Source: Sulfurimonas sp.
GTDB lineage: Bacteria; Campylobacterota; Campylobacteria; Campylobacterales; Sulfurimonadaceae
NCBI GenBank assembly: GCA_021648465.1
Contig: JAKISR010000013.1
Coordinates: 1 to 45,478, forward strand
Direction of reading: 5' to 3'
Length of the DNA: 45,478 bases
Shown: piece by piece, positions 1-7,783 of the stretch
Layout: each line of letters begins with the position of its first letter
Numbering within the stretch: the first letter of the stretch is position 1
Position numbers and translations under genes: made by a program
The notes under the pieces: generated by a model
What the model saw: the letters and a program-made list of their open reading frames with translations, nothing else
Told to the model about the DNA's origin: nothing
Database searches by the model: none

Positions 1-17
1 TAATTCTCTTGTTTTGG

Positions 18-61
18 AAAAAGTTACACCCGTTGGGTGAAGTCTTTGAGTGTGACTTTTT
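18..61. repeat. Nested stem-loop, possible terminator or dispersed intergenic repeat
   Basis: An outer stem pairs 18-29 (AAAAAGTTACAC) with 50-61 (GTGTGACTTTTT) with a single G-T wobble. A second hairpin, CACCC-GTT-GGGTG, lies at 27-39 and competes with or nests in the outer one. The stem runs into a T stretch on either strand, so it could terminate transcription in both directions. The stretch is richer in G and C than the flanks. I see no gene in 1-203 otherwise. Confidence 0.4.
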
Positions 62-166
62 CGCTTTGAAGTACCTAATTATAGAGCAATCAAGCTTGTT
101 GTCTAATTTGGTATGGAATTATTGGGGATATTTAGTATAAAGTTGTTTATGGTCTCTTACTTAGAT

Positions 167-188
167 AATTTATATTATAATATAAATT
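167..188. promoter_or_regulatory. Perfect 22-bp palindrome upstream of the SQR-like gene
   Basis: AATTTATATTA at 167-177 is followed directly by its exact reverse complement at 178-188. It ends 15 bp before the ATG at 204 and just ahead of the ribosome-binding stretch AAGGAA. A perfect dyad in this place is typical of an operator for a dimeric repressor. AT-rich DNA makes palindromes commoner by chance, and the regulator is not identified. Confidence 0.4.
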
Positions 189-203
189 ACAATAAGGAAT
201 AAG

Positions 204-1388
204 ATGAAAAATGTATTAGTTTTTGGCGGTGGTTTTGCAGGTGTTGAAGCTACAATATATTTAAGAAAAGCTAATTACAATGTTACATTAGTAAGCGATA
301 GAGAGTATATCTATATATACCCAACTTCTATATGGATTCCTACAAATAAGATAGAATTTTCAGATGTTTGCATAGATTTACAAAAATTACAAAATGTTCA
401 TAAGTTCGATTTGATAGTTGATGCTTTAGAAAATATAGATATAAAAAATAATTCTTATACATTAAAAAGTGGAAAGATTTTAAAAGATTTTTCACATGTT
501 GTTTTAGCAATGGGTTCTTCTAAAATGAAACATAAAGGCATTGAAAACACTCTTTCAATTTGTGGCGATCCTGAGCAATCATTACTAATACGAGATGCTT
601 TAAGTGAAGTAATTAAAAAAGGTAGTGGAAAGTTGTGTTTTGGTTTTGGTGGTAACCCAAAAGATTCATCTGCAATGCGAGGAGGCCCAGGTTTTGAGGT
701 GCTGTTTAATGTTCATAATATGTTAAAGCAAAAAGGGGTACGAGATAATTTTGAGTTAACATTTTTTGCACCAATGGCAATACCTGGAAAAAGACTTGGG
801 GACAAAGCTTTAAAAATGATGGACATCTATTTTAAAAAATTAAAAATTAATAAACATTATGGTAAAAAAATCAAAGAGTTTAAAAAAGATGGAATTATAT
901 TTGAAGATGATTCAAAACTTGAATCTGATTTTACTATGTTTATACCAGCAGGATGTGGACACGATCTTATAGAAGATTCTATCTTCAGAACAAATGAAGC
1001 TGGATTTATTATGACAGATGATTATTCTCGTGTAGAGCTTAAAGATAAGACAATAAAAAACAATGTTTATGCAATTGGGGATATAGCAGCTCTTCAAGGT
1101 GCTGAGTGGAAAGCTAAACAAGGGCATATTGCTGAAGTTATGGCAAGAAATGTAGCTCATAATATACAACAAAGTGATTTATGTTTAACAAATTTTAAAG
1201 GCTATAAAGAACATGTAAACATAATGTGTATGATGGATAGTGGAGATGGAGCTTCTTTTGTATATAGAAGTTCTAAAAAAACTATGATGATACCACTTCC
1301 AATAGTTGGACATTGGATAAAAAGAGCTTGGGGTAGTTATTATAAACTCTCAAAGTTAAATAAAATACCTAGGATTCCAGGGATGTAA
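204..1388 (+). CDS. NAD(P)/FAD-dependent oxidoreductase, sulfide:quinone oxidoreductase-like
   Basis: A 394-aa two-dinucleotide-binding-domain flavoprotein. The N-terminal FAD Rossmann motif is GGGFAGVEA (residues 8-16), and the second FAD-contacting motif is YAIGDIAAL (about 289-297). Cysteines at 120, 145 and 342 fall roughly where sulfide:quinone oxidoreductases carry their catalytic and disulfide cysteines. A basic, hydrophobic C-terminus (WIKRAWGSYYKL) could anchor it to the membrane. The family passes electrons from sulfide, or from NADH in NDH-2-like members, to quinone. A sulfide role is inferred from the cysteines and from the sulfur-oxidiser-like background. It stands alone, with a good AAGGAA ribosome-binding site, and converges on the next gene with 3 bp between stops. 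Confidence 0.75.
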   Translation: MKNVLVFGGGFAGVEATIYLRKANYNVTLVSDREYIYIYPTSIWIPTNKIEFSDVCIDLQKLQNVHKFDLIVDALENIDIKNNSYTLKSGKILKDFSHVVLAMGSSKMKHKGIENTLSICGDPEQSLLIRDALSEVIKKGSGKLCFGFGGNPKDSSAMRGGPGFEVLFNVHNMLKQKGVRDNFELTFFAPMAIPGKRLGDKALKMMDIYFKKLKINKHYGKKIKEFKKDGIIFEDDSKLESDFTMFIPAGCGHDLIEDSIFRTNEAGFIMTDDYSRVELKDKTIKNNVYAIGDIAALQGAEWKAKQGHIAEVMARNVAHNIQQSDLCLTNFKGYKEHVNIMCMMDSGDGASFVYRSSKKTMMIPLPIVGHWIKRAWGSYYKLSKLNKIPRIPGM

Positions 1389-1391
1389 GTT

Positions 1392-2441
1392 TTAACCCTT
1401 TTTTGATTCTAAGTTTTTTCTTTTTTGTTTCATCTTAAGTTTTGCAAGTTCTCTCATATCCACAGTTGAATCACTTTCATCAACAATTTCAATACCAAGG
1501 ATTGTCTCAACACAATCTTCTAAGGTGATGATACCTTCTGTCTGATCATAACTGTCTGTAACTAAAAACATATGTTCTTTTTTTGTTATAAATAGGTCAA
1601 GTGCTTTACTAACAGGAATATTTTCATTTATTGGGAAAATCTTTTTCTTTATAGAACTTACAGTTACGCTATCATCTTCAAGTGCTTGTTTAAAAATTTT
1701 TTTTGTTAAAACAATACCTGTCACTTCTTCTATAGAATTGTGGTATACTGGAATACGAGAGAATTTAAATATATCTTCTTTATTAGCTATAATATCTTTT
1801 ATACTCATGCTCTCATCAATTGCAAAAACAACACTTCTAGGTGTTAAAACTTCACTAACTTTAATATTATCAAGGTTTAGAATATTTTCAATTACATCAG
1901 ATTCTTTTTCATCAATAATGCCTTCATCTTCACTGATAAGCATACTCTCAAGCAGTTCTTCCTTAGTTAGTGAATTCGCGTCTTTTTTCCCTTTTGAAAT
2001 TTTATTTGTTACGGCAAGAGTTGTTAAAATAATAGGATATGTAAACCATATGAAAATTCTAATAGCATATGCTGACATAGGAGCTAATTCTTTCCAGTAT
2101 ATTGCACCAATTGTTTTAGGAATAATCTCTGAAAGAAATAAAATGGCAAAAGTCATAATTATTGAAACTATTACAACAGCATCATTTCCAAAAAGTATTG
2201 CCGCTTGAGCACCAACTGCGGCAGCACCTAAAGTATGTGCAATAGTATTTAAAATTAAAATTGAAGCGATTGATTTGCTTATATTTGTTTTTTGAAGTTT
2301 AAGTAGTCTTCCTACCGCTGGTCTTTCTTTTTCTAAAAGTGAAATATATGACATATTTACAGATAAGAGAACAGCTTCCAATACAGAACATAAGAAAGAG
2401 ATTACAACTGCAAGAGAAAAATATAGTATGAGTAAATCCAA
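1392..2441 (-). CDS. CNNM/CorC-type transporter (DUF21 plus CBS pair)
   Basis: 349 aa. Residues 1 to about 170 form a DUF21 membrane domain with four hydrophobic stretches. It is followed by the acidic linker SEDEGIIDEKESDVIENIL, which is characteristic of the CNNM/HlyC-CorC family, and then a CBS-domain pair to about residue 330. The protein ends soon after, so the usual C-terminal CorC_HlyC domain is missing. CNNM proteins handle Mg2+ or other divalent cations at the inner membrane. The only in-frame start is TTG, 14 bp after the mgtE stop and behind AAGGA, so the two genes look like one transcript. The neighbouring mgtE supports a Mg2+ role. Confidence 0.85.
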   Translation of the reverse strand: MDLLILYFSLAVVISFLCSVLEAVLLSVNMSYISLLEKERPAVGRLLKLQKTNISKSIASILILNTIAHTLGAAAVGAQAAILFGNDAVVIVSIIMTFAILFLSEIIPKTIGAIYWKELAPMSAYAIRIFIWFTYPIILTTLAVTNKISKGKKDANSLTKEELLESMLISEDEGIIDEKESDVIENILNLDNIKVSEVLTPRSVVFAIDESMSIKDIIANKEDIFKFSRIPVYHNSIEEVTGIVLTKKIFKQALEDDSVTVSSIKKKIFPINENIPVSKALDLFITKKEHMFLVTDSYDQTEGIITLEDCVETILGIEIVDESDSTVDMRELAKLKMKQKRKNLESKKG

Positions 2442-2455
2442 GTTTTACAAAATCC

Positions 2456-3784
2456 TTATAATAATATCCATGTTGCTAGAGCTAAGAAACTAAAAAAGCC
2501 AACAACATCAGTAACGGTAGTTAAAATAACAGTACTGCCTATAGCAGGATCAATATCCATTCTCTTTAAAAAAAGAGGTATCGCTGCTCCAAAAAAACCT
2601 GCTGCAAAAAGATTTATAACCATACTTAGTGCTATTACCACACCAAGCATTTTCATATCAAACCACAAAGCAGCAACAATTCCCATAATTATAGCGAATA
2701 AGACACCATTCATAAGTGAAATTGAAACTTCTTTTTTAATAATTCTCATCGCGTCACCTTGAGAGATGTCACCAAGTGCTAATTGCCTTACAACAACAGT
2801 TAAACTTTGTGTTCCAGCATTACCACCCATTGAAGCAACAATAGGCATTAAAACAGCTAAAGCTACCATGCTTTGCAAAGTATCTGCAAAGAGCCCTATT
2901 ATTAAAGAAGCGACAATAGCAGTAAATAGGTTTAATCCTAGCCAAGAGGCTCTTTTTTTACCAGCTTTTAGTATTCCATCATCATCTTCCGCATCATCAT
3001 CAACCCCAGCAAGATTATACATCTGCTCTGTTGCATGTTCATTGATAATATCATAAACATCATCTGATGTAATACGTCCAAGTAAAATACCATATTCATT
3101 TACAATTGGCATTACAGATAAATCATATTCTTCAAAATAATGCACAACATCTTTTATGTCTTCTGTATCTTGTGCTTTTTTAGGTTCAAAACTATCTTTA
3201 CTTTGTAGGATATTTTCTAAAAGTGTTTTATCAAAATCAAATATTAGTAAATCATCAAGACCTACTGTAAAACGTAGTGTTCTATCATCTTCTATAATAA
3301 AAAGATTTTGAATGTTTTGAATGGTTTTAGATTTTCTAAGTTCACCAAACCTTTTAATTACACCATGAACGATTTCATTTTTATCTGCTGTGAAAATTTC
3401 AAGTTGCATATATGCACCAGCTTCATCTTCATTATAAGTATGAAGCTTAGTAATCTCTTGTTTATCTTCTTCATTAAGTGTTTTAAACACTTCTGAGGCA
3501 ATATTTTGATTATGTTCTTCTAGTTCATGCATAAAGTCTGCTTGATCATCAGACTCAAGTTCTGCTACAGCATGAGATAGTTCATCAACACTAAGATTTT
3601 CAACTATATCATCAAAGTATCTATCAGGAAGGGCAAGAGCTACATCCCCCAATAAGTTTTTAGGTACAAGCTTTAAGGCGTGTACAAAATCATCATCATC
3701 TAGTTTTTTTAAAAGTTTTGCAATATCTGATGGATGTATCTCACAAACTTTGTGGGCATCTAAATATTCTTGAAGTTTTTGCAT
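2456..3784 (-). CDS. mgtE: Magnesium transporter MgtE
   Basis: 442 aa, the normal length for MgtE. The cytosolic N-domain (about 1-125) contains repeated helical motifs such as ELESDDQADFMHEL. It is followed by a CBS pair (about 130-255, including SVMPIVNEYGILLGRITSDD) and a C-terminal pore domain with five hydrophobic segments (about 280-442). The signature PIVASMGGNAGTQS is visible in the pore domain. MgtE is a Mg2+-gated Mg2+ channel of the inner membrane, in which the N and CBS domains sense cytosolic Mg2+. It is upstream of, and probably co-transcribed with, the CNNM-type gene. Confidence 0.95.
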   Translation of the reverse strand: MQKLQEYLDAHKVCEIHPSDIAKLLKKLDDDDFVHALKLVPKNLLGDVALALPDRYFDDIVENLSVDELSHAVAELESDDQADFMHELEEHNQNIASEVFKTLNEEDKQEITKLHTYNEDEAGAYMQLEIFTADKNEIVHGVIKRFGELRKSKTIQNIQNLFIIEDDRTLRFTVGLDDLLIFDFDKTLLENILQSKDSFEPKKAQDTEDIKDVVHYFEEYDLSVMPIVNEYGILLGRITSDDVYDIINEHATEQMYNLAGVDDDAEDDDGILKAGKKRASWLGLNLFTAIVASLIIGLFADTLQSMVALAVLMPIVASMGGNAGTQSLTVVVRQLALGDISQGDAMRIIKKEVSISLMNGVLFAIIMGIVAALWFDMKMLGVVIALSMVINLFAAGFFGAAIPLFLKRMDIDPAIGSTVILTTVTDVVGFFSFLALATWILL

Positions 3785-3811
3785 AATAAAATTATACCAA
3801 ACATAAATCTT

Positions 3812-4498
3812 TTAAAACCAAAACCTCAATCCAATAGTTGCATAAACCTCGTCAAGAGGTGCATAACTATTTGTGTTTCCAAAATTTTTACTCCATTCTA
3901 CCCCAAGATATGGCGCAAACTCTCTTTTGCATTCATATCTAAGTCTTGCACCTAGTGTTAAGTTTGAAAAACCTTTTCCTAGATTCATCTCTATGTTGTC
4001 TTTTGAGTAAGCAGATAAAGCTATACTTGGTGTTAGTATAAGTTTTTGAGTAATAAGGGCTTCATATTCAGCATCAACTCTTAAACCAATATTTGTATCT
4101 TTATCAATTAATAAAACAGCTCTAGTTTCAAAAAAGTATGGAGCTAAGCCTTGGACTCCTAAAATAGCCCAGGTTTGGTCAGAATCTGGTATTTTATCAT
4201 ACCCAACTCCTAGCTGAATATCCCAATATGGTAAAATTGCTCGAGAAAAAACTAACTGATTTTCACTCTCTAGTGAGCTTGCTTCTTTGGCTTTTTCACC
4301 CTCTGAATATATATATATTTTATTCAAATCATAACCAATATAAGCATAACTATCCCAAACTATTGTTTTTTCATCATTAAACTGATACTCTAAGTTATCC
4401 ATAATTACACTATATCTTAATATATCCCCGCCACCACCAGCATAAACAGATGTAGTTAAAGCAGATGTTAATATTGTATTTATTAATAAATTTTTCAT
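3812..4498 (-). CDS. copB: Copper resistance protein CopB (outer membrane)
   Basis: 228 aa with a signal peptide (MKNLLINTILTSALTTSVYA) and a C-terminal aromatic residue in GLRFWF, as expected of an outer-membrane beta-barrel. The body matches the CopB family (VWDSYAYIGYDLNKIYIYSEGE; SRAILPYWDIQLGVGYD). I start it at ATG 4498: GAGG lies 9 nt upstream and the signal peptide begins there, whereas a TTG at 4513 would add five residues. It follows copA by 11 bp, so the pair is one operon. The Met-rich N-terminal extension of many CopB proteins is absent. CopB is thought to help limit copper entry or to sequester copper at the outer membrane. Confidence 0.85.
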   Translation of the reverse strand: MKNLLINTILTSALTTSVYAGGGGDILRYSVIMDNLEYQFNDEKTIVWDSYAYIGYDLNKIYIYSEGEKAKEASSLESENQLVFSRAILPYWDIQLGVGYDKIPDSDQTWAILGVQGLAPYFFETRAVLLIDKDTNIGLRVDAEYEALITQKLILTPSIALSAYSKDNIEMNLGKGFSNLTLGARLRYECKREFAPYLGVEWSKNFGNTNSYAPLDEVYATIGLRFWF

Positions 4499-4509
4499 AA
4501 TATCCATCC

Positions 4510-6231
4510 TCAAACTACTATAACTTTTCTAAACATATCTGTCATATGATAAAGCAAATGGCAATGGTAAGCCCAAGAACCTTTTGCATCTACATCTACA
4601 CGAAAACTAATTTTTGAGCCAGGCTGTACATTTATAGTGTGTTTTTTAACCAGATAGTTATCATCACCAGTTTCTAAATCACTCCACATCCCGTGGAGGT
4701 GCATAGGGTGATTCATCATAGTATCGTTGATATATGTTATTCTAAGTCTCTCACCATATTTAAACTTTAACGCTTTAGCATCTGCATATTTTATACCATT
4801 TATCGACCACATATAGCGCTCCATATTGCCAGTTAGATGCAAAATTATCTCTCTATCTGGATATCTATCGTGGGCTGTAGATCTTAAAGATTTTAAATCA
4901 GCATAAGTTAAAACTTTTCTACCATTTCCTCTAAGTCCAACACCTGGATCATCAAGCCTATATTGTGGATTTTTTGCTTTCATGGTAGTTTGAACTCCCA
5001 TATTTTTTTCAAGTGGGGTAATTGGTATGAATTTTTTCATAGATTTCATTGGTTTTATATCATTCATACTTTTCATTGAGGCTTTAGCCATAGATTTCAT
5101 ATCCATACTCATCCCCATATCAACATAAGTTAATATACCAGCTTCATCCATCGCAGGGGTTTTTGCAACTATATTTGAATCATTTGTCAAAGTACCAAGA
5201 GCATAACCACTCCTATCTAAACTTTGTGCAAAAATTGGATAGGCTGTATCATCCTGTGGTTCAACAATTATATCGTATGTCTCTGCTACTGCAATTCTAA
5301 ACTCATCAACTTCAACAGGTTGTACATAGTTTCCATCAGCTGCGACTATCTTCATTTTAAGACCTGGAATTCTTAGATCAAAATAAGTCATAGCGGAGCA
5401 GTTTATAACACGAAGCCTTATTTTTTGTCCATTTTTAAAAATTGCTTTAAAGTTTGTTGCGGGATTTTGCCCGTTTATAAGAAAGGTGTATGTATATCCT
5501 GTAACATCTGACAAATCTCTATCTGCCATTGCCATATTATTCCACATTTTTCTATCATTAAATGCACTAAAAAAACCTTTTTCACTAATTTCTGAGAAAA
5601 AATCTCCAACGGTTCTTTGCTTAAAATTATAATAATCTGCTGATAGTTTTAATTTTCTATATATGGAACTTGGCTTTTCATCTGAATAATCAGATAACGA
5701 TATAACATATTCCCTATCATACTCAAGCATTTCCTCTTTTGGCTCAATAACTATCGCCCCATATACGCCTGTTTGTTCTTGAAAACCTGAGTGTGAATGG
5801 TACCAGTATGTTCCACTCTGCACAACTTTAAATTTATAAGTAAAAGTTTCTCCAGAGGCGATACCTTTAAAACTAATGCCAGGGACTCCATCCATATTTG
5901 CAGGTAAGATAATTCCATGCCAATGGATAGATGAATCTTCATCTAGGTTATTTGTTACATTTATTGTAATATCATCACCTTCTTTCCATCTTAACGTTGG
6001 ACCAGCTAACATGGAATTTACTGCTGTAGCTATCGATGGTTTACCTGTGATGTTTATATATGTTTTATCTATAGTTAGATTAAACTCTTTTCCACTAAGC
6101 TCTTGAGTCTCTTTACGGGTAGATATTTTTGTGCTAGCATTCAAGTTAATTGAGTAAGAACTTAGTAGAGCTGTTGTTACTACGCCCTTAACAAAAGTTC
6201 TTCTTGAAATATTTAAGTTATTATTGTTCAT
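4510..6231 (-). CDS. copA: CopA-family multicopper oxidase (periplasmic, Tat-exported)
   Basis: 573 aa. A twin-arginine signal (SRRTFVKG, residues 9-16) exports the folded enzyme. All copper-site motifs are present: HWHG (103-106), HSH (145-147), HPMHLHG (near 510) and HCHLLYH (556-562). A Met/Lys-rich stretch (MGMSMDMKSMAKASMKSM) lies in the middle, as in CopA/CueO proteins that bind Cu(I). The enzyme oxidises Cu(I) to the less toxic Cu(II) with O2. One oddity is that the candidate type-1 axial Met (M566) is four residues after H562, where the CopA/CueO pattern I know has five. It is upstream of and nearly touches copB. Confidence 0.92.
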   Translation of the reverse strand: MNNNNLNISRRTFVKGVVTTALLSSYSINLNASTKISTRKETQELSGKEFNLTIDKTYINITGKPSIATAVNSMLAGPTLRWKEGDDITINVTNNLDEDSSIHWHGIILPANMDGVPGISFKGIASGETFTYKFKVVQSGTYWYHSHSGFQEQTGVYGAIVIEPKEEMLEYDREYVISLSDYSDEKPSSIYRKLKLSADYYNFKQRTVGDFFSEISEKGFFSAFNDRKMWNNMAMADRDLSDVTGYTYTFLINGQNPATNFKAIFKNGQKIRLRVINCSAMTYFDLRIPGLKMKIVAADGNYVQPVEVDEFRIAVAETYDIIVEPQDDTAYPIFAQSLDRSGYALGTLTNDSNIVAKTPAMDEAGILTYVDMGMSMDMKSMAKASMKSMNDIKPMKSMKKFIPITPLEKNMGVQTTMKAKNPQYRLDDPGVGLRGNGRKVLTYADLKSLRSTAHDRYPDREIILHLTGNMERYMWSINGIKYADAKALKFKYGERLRITYINDTMMNHPMHLHGMWSDLETGDDNYLVKKHTINVQPGSKISFRVDVDAKGSWAYHCHLLYHMTDMFRKVIVV

Positions 6232-6327
6232 TTTAATACCTTATTAATATTTTCTTTAATATAAAAAATAAGTAGATAGGTAGATAGATGTACAATATTA
6301 CTGCAATGATGCTTTAGTATGACTGAA

Positions 6328-6405
6328 CTATTTTGCATTTGTATAGTCAGTCATTAGAAATAAAATACTCAAAATTCCACTTATTAGCAAGCTTTTAATA
6401 TTCAA
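6328..6405 (-). CDS. Possible 25-aa leader-like small protein upstream of copA
   Basis: A 25-codon frame on the copA strand starts at TTG 6405 behind AAGGAA, giving MNIKSLLISGILSILFLM followed by TDYTNAK. It looks like a bare signal peptide or a small membrane peptide ending in the cleavage-like TNA. It lies 96 bp before copA in the 268-bp gap. It could be a copper-regulated small protein, a leader, or the remnant of a secreted protein. I do not recognise it. Support is only the ribosome-binding site and the hydrophobic pattern. Confidence 0.3.
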   Translation of the reverse strand: MNIKSLLISGILSILFLMTDYTNAK

Positions 6406-6499
6406 GATAGTTCCTTTACTTTTTTACTTTTTACAATAATAATATTTTATGTTAATAAATTATGTTATTATTATTTTTAATAAATAAAGGTTGTAGTAT

Positions 6500-7072
6500 A
6501 TGAAGTGTATAAAGTTAATTATTGGTTTGATATTAGTTTCATTATTGTTTTCTGGTTTTTGGAGTGGTAATGGTGAGAATGAAAATCATAAAGAGAGAGT
6601 TGAGAGAATCAAAACAAAAAATGAAACACTTAAACTTTTATATAAATATGCACCAGAAGCTAGAGGAATGATTGCTAGATCTTATGGATATGCAACATTT
6701 GCAAATTTTGGAGTAAATGTAATTTTATTTTCTGCAGAGGGAGGAAAGGGTTTAGCTCATAATAATAGAACTAAAAAAAATACCTATATGAATATGGCTT
6801 CAGGCGGAGCAGGATTTGGACTTGGAGTTAAAGATTTTAGAGCAATATTTTTATTTAGGGATGCAAAAGCGTACAATAATTTTATAAACCATGGGTGGGA
6901 AGCAAATGCCCAAGCAGATGTTGCTGCAAAAGCAGGAAAACAAGGTGGTGCAATCAATGCTGCGATAACCGTAGCTTCTGGAGTAAGACTTTATAAATTA
7001 ACTCAAAATGGTCTTGCTTTTCAAGCTACTATACAGGGAACAAAGTACTGGAAAGATGGGGATTTGAATTAG
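6500..7072 (+). CDS. SYLF-domain (YSC84-related) lipid-binding protein
   Basis: 190 aa with an N-terminal hydrophobic export signal (residues 1-20) and no lipobox cysteine. The rest is a SYLF/YSC84 domain. It has the opening helix NETLKLLYKYAPEARGMI, the SYGYATFANFGV strand, the glycine-rich MASGGAGFGLGVKDFRAIFLF, and the closing SGVRLYKLTQNGLAFQ. Eukaryotic SYLF domains bind phosphoinositides. Bacterial members are secreted or periplasmic proteins of unclear function. The gene has its own upstream gap of 268 bp and stands alone. Confidence 0.8.
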   Translation: MKCIKLIIGLILVSLLFSGFWSGNGENENHKERVERIKTKNETLKLLYKYAPEARGMIARSYGYATFANFGVNVILFSAEGGKGLAHNNRTKKNTYMNMASGGAGFGLGVKDFRAIFLFRDAKAYNNFINHGWEANAQADVAAKAGKQGGAINAAITVASGVRLYKLTQNGLAFQATIQGTKYWKDGDLN

Positions 7073-7208
7073 ATATAAAGTATAAATTATCATTTTCGTT
7101 ACTATAATAACGGTAAAGGTCATCTTTTTATTTATATATAGTTTTATAATGTTATATTAAGCTAATTGAGCTTACAATCTAAGCTATCTTACAACATAAG
7201 GAAAGTAA

Positions 7209-7652
7209 ATGAAAAAAGTTTTATTGAGTATAGTAGCGGTAATCGCTTTAGGTTCAACAGCTATGGCGGCAAATACGCAAACAGGTTGTGGTCTTGGTGC
7301 TGAAGTAATTAAAAGTCCTGATTCGGCAGTTTTATATGCTCTTCAGGCAACAACTAATGGTACTTCAGGTAATCAAACTTTTGGTATCACCTCTGGTACT
7401 TCTGGTTGTGAAAAAACTAAATTTGTAATGAATGAAAGAGCTCAAGAGTTTGTTGCATCTAATATGGATCAACTATCAAAAGAGATAGCGATTGGCCATG
7501 GTGAGTCTATTGATACATTAGCAGAGCTTTTAGATATAGCTGATAAAGTAACTTTTTCTGCATCACTTCAAGAAAACTATAATAGCATTTATACAAGTAA
7601 AGATGTGAAAATGTCAAATGTTCTTGACAATATCTCAACTACAACGCTGTAG
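7209..7652 (+). CDS. DUF3015-family periplasmic protein
   Basis: 147 aa with a clear signal peptide cleaved after AMA (MKKVLLSIVAVIALGSTAMA). The mature part starts NTQTGCGLGAEVIK and has the GNQTFGITSGTSGCE segment with two cysteines, then FVASNMDQLSKEIAIGHGE. This matches the DUF3015 family as I know it. Its members are small exported proteins of unknown function in Gram-negative bacteria. AAGGAA precedes the ATG. A strong hairpin just after the stop suggests a monocistronic, possibly abundant, transcript. Confidence 0.8.
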   Translation: MKKVLLSIVAVIALGSTAMAANTQTGCGLGAEVIKSPDSAVLYALQATTNGTSGNQTFGITSGTSGCEKTKFVMNERAQEFVASNMDQLSKEIAIGHGESIDTLAELLDIADKVTFSASLQENYNSIYTSKDVKMSNVLDNISTTTL

Positions 7653-7659
7653 TGATTTT

Positions 7660-7690
7660 ATAAACTAAACGAATTTTTCGTTTAGTTTAT
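7660..7690 (+). terminator. Perfect 14-bp stem-loop after the DUF3015 gene
   Basis: ATAAACTAAACGAA (7660-7673) pairs perfectly with TTCGTTTAGTTTAT (7677-7690) around a 3-nt loop, 8 bp after the stop at 7652. The downstream run (CTTCTTAA) is only moderately T-rich. It could still act as a terminator or as an mRNA 3' stabiliser. Confidence 0.65.
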
Positions 7691-7783
7691 CTTCTTAATT
7701 ATAACTCTTAGGAAATTTCCATTTTAAATAAATCTTTTTTAATACTCATTTTTTTAATTAGTTTTTTAGACGCTTCATCACAA

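Noticed and set aside
912..1172. Open frame of 86 codons on the minus strand inside the SQR-like gene
   Set aside because: It is antisense to a strongly coding frame, is Cys/Ser-rich as shadow frames are here, and has no ribosome-binding site.
1738..2208. 156-codon plus-strand frame inside the CNNM-type gene
   Set aside because: It lies wholly opposite a convincing DUF21/CBS gene; the hydrophobic Ser/Ile composition is a mirror of the membrane-protein codons.
6271..6291. TAGATAGG/TAGATAGA short tandem pattern upstream of copA
   Set aside because: Only three imperfect units, too few to call a functional repeat.
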